NCBI GenBank assembly: GCA_036556985.1
Contig: DATBIK010000072.1
Location: 1-6,844, forward strand
Length of the DNA: 6,844 bases
Direction of reading: 5' to 3'
Origin: JAPSGM01 sp036556985
Lineage (GTDB): Bacteria > Chloroflexota > Limnocylindria > QHBO01
Shown here: piece after piece, positions 1 to 5,195 of the stretch
Numbering within the stretch: the stretch's first letter is position 1
Layout of the letters: the number at the start of each line of letters is the position of its first letter
Program-made: the position numbers and the translations under genes
Notes under the pieces: model-generated
Seen by the model: only the letters and a program-made list of their open reading frames with translations
Databases searched by the model: none
What the model was told of the DNA's origin: nothing

Positions 1-110
1 CCGGTGAGCCCCCAGCGGTCGGCGAGCAGGTCGACGACGCGGAATCCGACGTTGTGGCGGGTGAGACGGTAGCGCTCGCCGGGGTTGCCCAGTCCGCAGA
101 CGACCTTCAC
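1..110 (-). CDS. pth: Peptidyl-tRNA hydrolase (Pth), N-terminal 36 codons; runs off the left edge
   Basis: Pth cleaves the ester bond of peptidyl-tRNAs that drop off the ribosome and so recycles tRNA in the cytoplasm. Seen: reading leftwards from a GTG at 110-108, the product starts MKVVCGLGNPGERYRLTRHN and continues VGFRVVDLLADRWGLT to the edge. This matches the family's opening signature (GLGNPG, then TRHNVGF and VD-LA). Asn9 and His19 correspond to the substrate-binding Asn10 and catalytic His20 of the E. coli enzyme; the catalytic Asp lies beyond the window. The GTG is the only plausible start, because the same frame has a TGA at 137-135, which is also the stop of the preceding gene. The 24-nt gap suggests cotranscription with that gene. 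No strong Shine-Dalgarno is visible before the GTG. The family call is firm although only about a fifth of the protein is present. Confidence 0.93.
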   Translation of the reverse strand, partial: MKVVCGLGNPGERYRLTRHNVGFRVVDLLADRWGLT

Positions 111-134
111 CCACCGATGGTAGCCCGCGCGCCC

Positions 135-686
135 TCAGCCGGCTTCGTCGTACGCCTGTCGGAGCCACCCGATGAGCTCCGCATCCAGCTCCTCCCGGCT
201 CCGGATGCGGACGCGGCGGGGCACCATCCCGCTCGCCCTCTCGACGCGCCCGGCTACCGGCAGGTCCAGGTTCAAGCCGATTTCCAGCCGATCCTTCCCA
301 CCTGGCCCCACCTGCCCGAACTGGCGTCGGCGTCGGAGGCTGACGTACGTCTTCTTGGGGGAGAGCTCGACGTCCGGCCCGAACGCACGCACCTCACCGA
401 CGACCGCGTCGTAGAGCGGGCGGAGCGCGGCCCGGTCATCCGCGTAGTGCGCGGCGATCAGCGACGCGTCGTCCGCGGGTGCGTCGTCCGCGGCCCTGGC
501 CTTGATGGCCAGCAGGTTCGCGTTGCCGTGGCCCAGCCCGTGCTCCGCCTTGAGCCACGCGACCATTTCTCCGTGCTTCTCCAGGCCGGACGCGCGGATG
601 AGCACTACCCACTCCGCCAGGCTGCGCCCGGTGCTGCGCTCGATGTTCGCGATCTGGGTCCGGGTGGCATCCTCCACGCTTGGCAT
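135..686 (-). CDS. DUF4287-DUF5655 domain protein (183 aa, function unknown)
   Basis: This is a soluble 183-residue protein with no signal peptide or membrane helix. Residues about 7-62 look like the DUF4287 fold: TQIANIE near the start, then SGLEKHGEMVAWLKAEHGLG followed by HGNANLLA, a helical stretch with conserved KHGE and HG-G-GNAN motifs. Residues about 80-181 look like DUF5655, with LRPLYDAV, a PKKTYVSLRRRRQF core (109-123) and a late RIRSREELDAELIGWLRQAYDEA helix split over the tail. This two-domain order is common in bacterial genomes, but no biochemical role is established. The ATG at 686-684 is secured by the Shine-Dalgarno AGGAGGT (701-695, minus strand) 8 nt upstream. Its stop lies 24 nt before pth, so the two probably share a transcript. 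The domain names are recalled from the family pattern; a DNA- or ligand-binding role for the basic RRRR patch would be speculation. Confidence 0.85.
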   Translation of the reverse strand: MPSVEDATRTQIANIERSTGRSLAEWVVLIRASGLEKHGEMVAWLKAEHGLGHGNANLLAIKARAADDAPADDASLIAAHYADDRAALRPLYDAVVGEVRAFGPDVELSPKKTYVSLRRRRQFGQVGPGGKDRLEIGLNLDLPVAGRVERASGMVPRRVRIRSREELDAELIGWLRQAYDEAG

Positions 687-694
687 CGGTGCTG

Positions 695-701
695 ACCTCC
701 T
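695..701 (-). promoter_or_regulatory. Strong Shine-Dalgarno for the DUF4287-DUF5655 gene
   Basis: The minus strand reads AGGAGGT here, almost fully complementary to the 16S rRNA 3' end, and lies 8 nt before the ATG at 686. It fixes the start of that gene. Confidence 0.85.
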
Positions 702-717
702 GTCGGGGTGGCGGGGA

Positions 718-745
718 CCGACTCACATGACGGCCCTGCTAGAGT
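718..745 (+). promoter_or_regulatory. Candidate promoter for the ABC exporter-oxidoreductase operon
   Basis: In the 108-nt gap between the divergent genes, TAGAGT (740-745) is a good high-GC -10 element (TANNNT), with CCGACT (718-723) 16 nt upstream as a fair -35 (four of six positions against TTGACA). Transcription would start near 752, leaving a leader of about 40 nt before the TTG start at 795. On the other strand only a lone TATTGT (775-770) was seen, without a matching -35, so no promoter is called for the minus-strand pair. Confidence 0.4.
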
Positions 746-752
746 GACGGCC
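728..752. repeat. 8-bp direct repeat spaced by 9 bp, flanking the candidate -10
   Basis: TGACGGCC occurs at 728-735 and again at 745-752, a 17-bp period with the candidate -10 (740-745) between the copies. Repeats at one and a half helical turns around a promoter can be regulator half-sites, but chance is a real possibility at this GC content. Confidence 0.4.
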
Positions 753-794
753 GGATTTGGCCCTGCTCGACAATACGACCGAGGCTACCCGAGC

Positions 795-1763
795 TTGCTC
801 CTCGAGATCCGCGACCTGACGAAGGTCTACCGCCGGGGGAAGAGGGCGAACGACGACATCACCTTCTCCGTGCCGGCCGGCACGGTGTACGGGCTGCTGG
901 GCCACAACGGGGCGGGCAAGACCACCCTGGTGAACCAGGTCATTGGCCTCCTGAAGCCGACGGCCGGCGCGATCGCGATCAATGGCCGCGACGTCGTGGC
1001 CGACCCAGCCTTTGCCCGCAGGGAATGCTCCTTCCAGGCCCAGGCCCAGGTCCCGATCAACGGGCTCACGCCGCGCCAGGCGATCGAGATGGTCGGCCGC
1101 CTGCGCGGCGGCTCGGCCGCGGACGTCCGAGCTCGCACGACCCACTTGATCGAGGCGCTCGACATCGGCGAGTGGGAGAAGACCGATGGCGCGCGCCTCT
1201 CCGGCGGCGTGAAGCGGCTGACGAGCTTCGCCATGGCCGCGGTGACTCCGGGGCGGGTGGTCATGCTCGACGAGCCGACCAACGACGTCGACCCGGTGCG
1301 ACGCCGTCTGCTGTGGGAGCAGGTCCGCGCGCTTGGGCGCGACGGGGCGGCGGTCCTCCTCGTCACCCACAACGTCGTCGAGGCGGAGCGCAGCGTCGAA
1401 CGCCTCGTGATCCTCGACGAGGGCAAGGTGGTGGCCGAGGGCACCCCAACCGAGCTGAAGGCACGCGTGGCGAACGACCTGCGCCTGGAGATCGTGCTCG
1501 AGCCCGGTACGGAGCAGCCGACCATGCCGGAGTTCGTGACGTCCTCCACGGTGATCGGATCGCGGATCCTGGCGCGCCTGCCCGCGGATCGGGCCACCGC
1601 CGCCCTGGCGTGGATCGAGGAGCTGAAGTCGCGGAAGTGCATCGACGAGTTCGGGATGACCGCCGCCACCCTCGAGGACGTGTACGTCGAGCTGGTCGGC
1701 AAGGTCGCGGTGGCCAACGGCGATGGCAAGGAGCCGGAGGCGGCCGATGTCGGCGCTGCGTAA
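795..1763 (+). CDS. ABC transporter ATP-binding protein, DrrA/ABC-2 exporter type (322 aa from TTG)
   Basis: This is the cytoplasmic ATPase that powers the permease encoded next. With the TTG at 795 as start, the motifs in order are: Walker A GHNGAGKT (36-43), Q-loop region FQAQAQ (80-85), signature LSGGV (135-139), Walker B VVMLDE (155-160), D-loop NDVD (163-166) and H-loop His192. A C-terminal extension (about 225-322) contains LEDVYVELVGK (292-302), resembling the conserved tail of DrrA-type drug/antibiotic exporter ATPases. The TTG was chosen because the family opens directly with L-E-I-R-D-L-T-K-V-Y and a GAGG (781-784) lies 10 nt upstream. In-frame ATG 708 and GTG 744 would add an unconserved tail and overlap the candidate promoter. 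Oddities: the usual Q or M after LSGG is Val, and the usual N-G-L-D is N-D-V-D. The substrate cannot be read from the sequence. Confidence 0.9.
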   Translation: MLLEIRDLTKVYRRGKRANDDITFSVPAGTVYGLLGHNGAGKTTLVNQVIGLLKPTAGAIAINGRDVVADPAFARRECSFQAQAQVPINGLTPRQAIEMVGRLRGGSAADVRARTTHLIEALDIGEWEKTDGARLSGGVKRLTSFAMAAVTPGRVVMLDEPTNDVDPVRRRLLWEQVRALGRDGAAVLLVTHNVVEAERSVERLVILDEGKVVAEGTPTELKARVANDLRLEIVLEPGTEQPTMPEFVTSSTVIGSRILARLPADRATAALAWIEELKSRKCIDEFGMTAATLEDVYVELVGKVAVANGDGKEPEAADVGAA

Positions 1764-2481
1764 CTACACGCTGCTCCTCAAGTGGCACGCACTGCGGATG
1801 AAGATGTTCCTGCCGCTGCTCGTGGTGGTGCAGGCGCTCTTCGCGCTCGGCATCGTGCTCGGCTACCCGCTCCTCTTTCCCGAGCTCGACGCCACCACCA
1901 TCCTGTTCATCGCCACCGGCGCGCCGGCGATCTCCCTCATCACCATCGGTCTCGTGGCGGTGCCGCAGTTCGTTGCCCAGGGCAAGCAGGAGGGCACGCT
2001 GGACTACATGCGGTCGCTGCCGGTTCCACGGCTCCTGTACCTCGTCGCGGACCTGTCGGTCTGGCTCCTGATCGTCCTGCCCGGCGTCGCTGCGGCCGTC
2101 TGGGTGAGCGCCATCCGCTTCGACCTCGACCTCCAGCTCAGCCCGCTGGTGGTGCCCGTCGTCCTCCTCGTGGCACTCACCAGCTCCGCCATCGGCTACG
2201 CCATCGCCACGGTCATGCCGCCCATGGCCGCCGGCGTCCTGACCCAGGTGCTTGTCGTGTTCATCCTCATGTTCTCGCCCCTGAACTTCCCGCCCGACCG
2301 GCTGCCCGACTGGCTCGGCACCGTGCACGACGTGCTGCCCGTCCAGGCCATGGGCGAGCTCATCCGCGGGACGGTGGCGGGCGGGCCGTTCCCGATCCAG
2401 GCCTCCGACTTCCTCCTGCTCGCGGGCTGGGCTGCGGCCTCGCTGGCGGTGAGCTGGCTGGTGATGAGCCGGCGCGGATGA
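1747..2481 (+). CDS. ABC-2 type transporter permease (244 aa, six membrane helices)
   Basis: This is the membrane partner of the ATPase just upstream, forming an exporter in the cytoplasmic membrane. Hydrophobic stretches at about 21-44, 51-72, 98-121, 132-152, 161-178 and 220-240 give six predicted helices. FSPLNFPPDRLPDWL (176-190) followed by a P-V-Q-A-M-G-E-L-I-R-G stretch (198-208) matches the late ABC-2 membrane signature. An upstream ATG at 1723 would add eight basic residues. The ATG at 1747 is preferred because GGAGG (1736-1740) sits 6 nt before it and the product then begins MSALRNYTLLLKW, a usual ABC-2 amphipathic entry. The gene overlaps the end of the ATPase gene by 17 nt, implying translational coupling. 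At 244 residues with a single six-helix unit it would function as a dimer, or with itself duplicated, together with two ATPase subunits. The exported compound is unknown. Confidence 0.88.
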   Translation: MSALRNYTLLLKWHALRMKMFLPLLVVVQALFALGIVLGYPLLFPELDATTILFIATGAPAISLITIGLVAVPQFVAQGKQEGTLDYMRSLPVPRLLYLVADLSVWLLIVLPGVAAAVWVSAIRFDLDLQLSPLVVPVVLLVALTSSAIGYAIATVMPPMAAGVLTQVLVVFILMFSPLNFPPDRLPDWLGTVHDVLPVQAMGELIRGTVAGGPFPIQASDFLLLAGWAAASLAVSWLVMSRRG

Positions 2482-3626
2482 CGCCGGATGTGGCCGTCGT
2501 CGGGGGCGGCATCATCGGCTGCTCGGCGGCGGCGCTCCTTGCGGAGCGCGGGGCGCGGGTGACCCTGTTCGAAACGACCGCCATCGGCGCGGGCGCCTCC
2601 GGCCGCAACCTGGGCGTCCTGCAGCACCCGTTCGACCCGGTCCTGGCCGGCCTCTACCACGACAGCCTGGACCGATACCGTGGCCTGGCCGCGGGCGATG
2701 CGGCCTTCGCCGTCCCCGATTCGCCTTCCGGCATCCTCCTGCTTGAGGCCGATGCCGCGCGCGCCCAGGCCCAGGCGGAGCGCCTGCGCGCCGCGCATCC
2801 CGAGCTCGACGCCACCTTCCTGGACGCCGATGCGGTGGCGGCCGCCGAGCCCTCGCTGGCGCCCGGCTTCAGCGCCTGCCGGCTCGAGACGGGGCATCCG
2901 ATCCCGCCCGCCTCGGCGACCGCGGCCTGGGCCCGTCGCGCCGAGCGCCTCGGGGCGGAGCTGCGCATCGGCCGCGCCGCCACCCCGGAGGTGGAGGGCG
3001 GCGCGGTGCGCGGCGTGCGCCTGGACGACGGCGAGCAGGTCGCTGCCGACGTGGTGCTCCTGGCCGCCGGGCCGTGGACGCCGGAGATCGCCGGCGGCGA
3101 CGGCACGTGGCAGCCGATCGTGCGGACCTGGGGCGTGACCGTCCAGGTCGAGCTCGGCGGCGCCGCGCCGCGGCACATCGTCGAGCAGGACGAGGTCGAC
3201 GCCGTGAACCGGCCGGCGCGCGCCGCCGAACGGGCCGCGGCCGCCGGCGAGGAGGTCGAGCCGGAGTCACTCTTCTCGATCGCGAGCGCCGGAGGCATCT
3301 CGACCCTGGGCTCCACCTTCCTGCCGGCCGAGCCGGACCCGACCCCGATCGCCGCGCTGCTCATCCGCCGGGGAGTCGCCTACCTGCCGGCGCTGGCCGA
3401 CGCGCCGGTGGTGGAGGTCCGGCGATGTGCCCGGCCGCAGTCGATCGACGGGCGCCCCTTCATCGGCCGTCTCCCGTGGACCGAGGGCCTGCTCGTATGC
3501 GCCGGCCACGGGCCGTGGGGCATCTCCACCGGCCCGGGATCGGCTGCGCTCGCCGTCGAGGCGCTGCTCTCCGACGACGACACCTCCATCCCCGCCGCCC
3601 TCCGCGCGACCCGCACCATCGCCTGA
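2478..3626 (+). CDS. FAD-dependent oxidoreductase, DAO family (382 aa; substrate unknown)
   Basis: This is a flavoenzyme of the D-amino-acid oxidase/glycine oxidase/sarcosine oxidase superfamily, which typically oxidises the C-N bond of amino acids or secondary amines. The FAD-binding Rossmann motif G-G-G-I-I-G (9-14) is followed by the ribose-binding acid Glu32. GAGASGRNLG (37-46) is the usual second FAD contact, LLAAGPWTPEI (194-204) is the ATG/GG-like motif, and the C-terminal block RPQSIDGRPFIGRLP (319-333) with AGHGPWGISTGPGSA (342-356) contacts the flavin. The reading frame extends far upstream, but the ATG at 2478 is the real start: it overlaps the permease stop as ATGA, and the Rossmann motif begins immediately after. 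No signal peptide or membrane anchor is seen. An alanine/glutamate-rich insert (about 244-262) is unusual. The overlap implies cotranslation with the exporter. Oxidase versus dehydrogenase, and the substrate, cannot be decided from sequence. Confidence 0.87.
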   Translation: MTPDVAVVGGGIIGCSAAALLAERGARVTLFETTAIGAGASGRNLGVLQHPFDPVLAGLYHDSLDRYRGLAAGDAAFAVPDSPSGILLLEADAARAQAQAERLRAAHPELDATFLDADAVAAAEPSLAPGFSACRLETGHPIPPASATAAWARRAERLGAELRIGRAATPEVEGGAVRGVRLDDGEQVAADVVLLAAGPWTPEIAGGDGTWQPIVRTWGVTVQVELGGAAPRHIVEQDEVDAVNRPARAAERAAAAGEEVEPESLFSIASAGGISTLGSTFLPAEPDPTPIAALLIRRGVAYLPALADAPVVEVRRCARPQSIDGRPFIGRLPWTEGLLVCAGHGPWGISTGPGSAALAVEALLSDDDTSIPAALRATRTIA

Positions 3627-3636
3627 GGCCCCGCGC

Positions 3637-3657
3637 GGTTGTGCACTGTGCACAACC
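3637..3657. promoter_or_regulatory. Perfect 21-bp palindrome, candidate operator upstream of amt
   Basis: Ten-bp arms GGTTGTGCAC (3637-3646) and GTGCACAACC (3648-3657) are exact reverse complements around a single T. Within it, TGTGCAC is also repeated directly (3640-3646, 3647-3653). A one-base loop disfavours an RNA hairpin, so a site for a dimeric repressor or activator is more likely than a terminator, and no T-run follows. It lies 10 nt after the oxidoreductase stop and 93 nt before amt. It does not fit the GlnR, TnrA or NtrC consensus as I know them; the TTGTGC...GCACAA shape is compatible with GntR-type or other HTH dimers. Confidence 0.65.
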
Positions 3658-3750
3658 CTTCGTGGTCCTGGACACGCGGCGGGCGGTTCCCGGCGGAGGC
3701 ATCGGTCCATACCCTCCGCACAACACCGCCGCCCTCGAGGGGAGCAGCGC
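3658..3750 (+). promoter_or_regulatory. amt leader region with Shine-Dalgarno; promoter unclear
   Basis: AGGGGAG within 3737-3744 lies about 6 nt before the amt ATG and is a good ribosome-binding site. It is part of a 10-bp palindrome, CCCTCGAGGG (3732-3741). A weak promoter guess is TACCCT (3710-3715) as -10, with only a poor TTCCCG about 17 nt upstream. No sigma-54 type GG/GC element was found. A separate promoter is expected because 124 nt separate amt from the previous stop, but it cannot be placed with confidence. Confidence 0.35.
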
Positions 3751-4983
3751 ATGGACACGGTCAATTCCGGCGACACCGCGTGGGTCCTCATCTCCACCGC
3801 CCTGGTCATGCTCATGACGCCGGGCCTTGCCCTGTTCTACGGCGGCCTGGTGCGCCGCAAGAACGTGCTCTCCACGATCATGCACAGCTTCTTCATGCTC
3901 GGCCTCGTCAGCGTCACCTGGGTGCTGTGGGGCTACTCGCTGGCCTTCGCGCCGGACGCCGGGCTCGGGCTCATCGGCGGCCTGGACTGGGTCGGGCTGG
4001 AAGGCGTGACCGGCGCGCCGTCGGACGTCTACGCGCCGACCGTCCCCCACCTCGCCTTCATGGCTTTCCAGATGATGTTCGCCATCATCACCCCGGCGCT
4101 CATCACCGGCGCCTTCGCCGAACGGAAGCGGTTCAAGGCCTTCGTCCTGTTCAGCGTCATGTGGTCGACGTTCGTCTACGCGCCGATCGCGCACTGGGTC
4201 TGGGCGCCGGACGGCTGGCTGGCCGGGCTCGGCATCCTCGACTTCGCGGGCGGCACGGTGGTCCACCTCGCAAGCGGCGTGGCCGCCCTGGTCGCGGCGC
4301 TCGTGGTCGGCCGGCGGCTGGGCCTGGTTCGGCCCGCCACGGAGCCGCACGACGTGCCGATGACCGTCCTCGGCGCGGGCCTGCTGTGGTTCGGCTGGTT
4401 CGGCTTCAACGCCGGCTCGGCGCTGGGGGCGAACGGCGTGGCGGCCACCGCGCTGGTGACGACGAACACGGCCGCCGCCATGGCGGCGCTGACCTGGGTC
4501 ACCATCAGCTGGCTGCACCGCGGCACGCCGTCGGTGATCGGCGCGGCCATCGGGGCGGTTGCGGGGCTGGTGGCGATCACGCCGGCCGCTGGGTTCGTGA
4601 CGCCGGCCGCGGCCGTCCTCATCGGCTTCGGCGTGAGCGTCGTCTGTTACGGCGCCTCCCTGCTCCGCCTCCGCTCCCGGGTGGACGACGCGCTCGACGT
4701 GTTTGCCGTCCACGGCGTGGGCGGGGCATTCGGGGCGATCGCCACCGGCGTCTTCGCCACGACCGCGGTGAACGCGGCTGGCCGGGACGGGCTCTTGGCC
4801 GGCAGCGCGGGACAGCTCCTCGTCCAGCTGGCGGGCGCCGGCGCGGTGGCCGTCTACTCCGCGCTCATGACCGCCGGCATCCTCGCCCTCGTCAACCTGC
4901 TCGTCCGCATCCGCGTGCCGGACGAGGCGGAGAACGCCGGGCTCGACCTGGCGCAGCACGGTGAAGTGGCCTACGGGGCCTGA
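3751..4983 (+). CDS. amt: Ammonium transporter, Amt/MEP/Rh family (410 aa)
   Basis: This is a trimeric inner-membrane channel that recruits ammonium and passes ammonia/proton into the cell, the first step of nitrogen assimilation. Length and hydrophobic pattern (about eleven helices) match AmtB. Aligning by motif to E. coli AmtB: Phe106 and Phe110 correspond to the gate residues F103/F107, Trp151 to W148, Asp164 to D160, His172 and His321 to the twin pore histidines H168/H318, and Trp216/Phe219 to W212/F215. The family signature DFAGGTVVHLASG lies at 164-176 and GWFGFNAGSA at 215-224. The frame is open far upstream, but the ATG at 3751 is right: it has an AGGGGAG 6 nt before it and the product begins at the first conserved helix (TAWVLISTALVMLMTPGLAL). 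All pore residues are intact, so it should be functional. The cytoplasmic tail (about 387-410) is short. The downstream neighbour is a tiny membrane peptide instead of the usual glnK. Confidence 0.96.
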   Translation: MDTVNSGDTAWVLISTALVMLMTPGLALFYGGLVRRKNVLSTIMHSFFMLGLVSVTWVLWGYSLAFAPDAGLGLIGGLDWVGLEGVTGAPSDVYAPTVPHLAFMAFQMMFAIITPALITGAFAERKRFKAFVLFSVMWSTFVYAPIAHWVWAPDGWLAGLGILDFAGGTVVHLASGVAALVAALVVGRRLGLVRPATEPHDVPMTVLGAGLLWFGWFGFNAGSALGANGVAATALVTTNTAAAMAALTWVTISWLHRGTPSVIGAAIGAVAGLVAITPAAGFVTPAAAVLIGFGVSVVCYGASLLRLRSRVDDALDVFAVHGVGGAFGAIATGVFATTAVNAAGRDGLLAGSAGQLLVQLAGAGAVAVYSALMTAGILALVNLLVRIRVPDEAENAGLDLAQHGEVAYGA

Positions 4984-4990
4984 AGGAGGA
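4983..4990 (+). promoter_or_regulatory. Consensus Shine-Dalgarno for the small gene behind amt
   Basis: AAGGAGGA starts on the last base of the amt stop codon and ends 8 nt before the ATG at 4999. It is the best Shine-Dalgarno match on the plus strand of this window and is the main evidence that the 47-codon frame is translated. Confidence 0.85.
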
Positions 4991-4998
4991 ATTGACCG

Positions 4999-5142
4999 AT
5001 GATCATCGCCGCCCTCGTCACGTTCGGCGCGCTGCTGGCCTGCTGGCTGTTCGCCGCGTCGGACCCGGACGTCGACCGCCACGCGCCGGTTACCAACGCC
5101 GTGCCAGATTCGGTCGCGCCGGACCTCGCGCGGGCCGCCTGA
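4999..5142 (+). CDS. Small single-helix membrane protein downstream of amt (47 aa, unrecognised)
   Basis: The frame runs ATG 4999 to TGA 5142 and encodes 47 residues. It starts MIIAALVTFGALLACWLFAA (1-20), one hydrophobic helix, followed by an acidic then mixed tail from S21 (S-D-P-D-V-D-R-H, ending in L-A-R-A-A). I do not recognise a family. Evidence that it is real: a perfect Shine-Dalgarno (4983-4990) at ideal spacing, only 15 nt between the amt stop and this ATG, and a clean helix-then-polar-tail composition. It is surely cotranscribed with amt. Many amt genes are followed by glnK, whose PII protein plugs the channel; this peptide sits in that place but is not PII-like. A role as an Amt accessory or regulatory subunit is inference. 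Alternative: a short lipoprotein, since L-L-A-C (12-15) resembles a lipobox, but the N-terminus lacks Lys/Arg and Trp follows the Cys. Confidence 0.72.
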   Translation: MIIAALVTFGALLACWLFAASDPDVDRHAPVTNAVPDSVAPDLARAA

Positions 5143-5169
5143 CCCGCGCCTGACCCGCGCCTGACCCCG
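5137..5169. repeat. 11-bp tandem repeat, three copies, with a stop codon in each forward frame
   Basis: The unit GCCTGACCCGC occurs at 5137-5147 and 5148-5158, with a near-copy GCCTGACCCCG at 5159-5169. Because 11 is not a multiple of three, the TGA in each copy (5140, 5151, 5162) falls in a different frame. The first is the stop of the 47-codon gene; the last copy supplies the CTGACC of the next promoter. Confidence 0.85.
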
Positions 5170-5189
5170 CCAGCGGCCAGGCGTATGCT
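5161..5189 (+). promoter_or_regulatory. Promoter for the membrane regulator-like gene; probably gives a leaderless mRNA
   Basis: CTGACC (5161-5166) as -35, a 17-bp spacer, then TATGCT (5184-5189) as -10. Only six bases separate the -10 from the GTG at 5196, so transcription should begin at or next to the start codon. No Shine-Dalgarno precedes that GTG, which fits leaderless translation as known in Actinobacteria, Deinococcota and other high-GC groups. Confidence 0.6.
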
Positions 5190-5195
5190 CGTCGG

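Noticed and set aside
54..695. Plus-strand 213-codon frame at the left end
   Set aside because: It is antisense to the DUF4287-DUF5655 gene and pth, both supported by conserved motifs; its own product shows no recognisable domain.
1782..2477. Upstream in-frame extension of the oxidoreductase frame
   Set aside because: It lies inside the permease gene and translates to Arg/Ala/His/Pro-rich sequence with no domain; the Rossmann motif begins right after the ATG at 2478.
3641..3653. NtrC or CRP/GlxR site in the palindrome
   Set aside because: The spacing between half-sites (seven bases between TGTG and CACA, three between TGCA and TGCA) does not fit the consensus of these regulators as I know them.
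3637..3657. The palindrome as an intrinsic terminator for the oxidoreductase gene
   Set aside because: The loop would be a single base and no T-run follows, so an operator is the better reading.
3732..3741. CCCTCGAGGG as a hairpin hiding the amt ribosome-binding site
   Set aside because: It is a palindrome with no loop, so it cannot fold on itself without losing most pairs; a regulatory effect is not supported.
3427..3750. Upstream in-frame extension of the amt frame
   Set aside because: It overlaps the end of the oxidoreductase gene, is Ser/Pro/Arg-rich, and would place the first Amt helix more than 100 residues in; the ATG at 3751 has a good Shine-Dalgarno.
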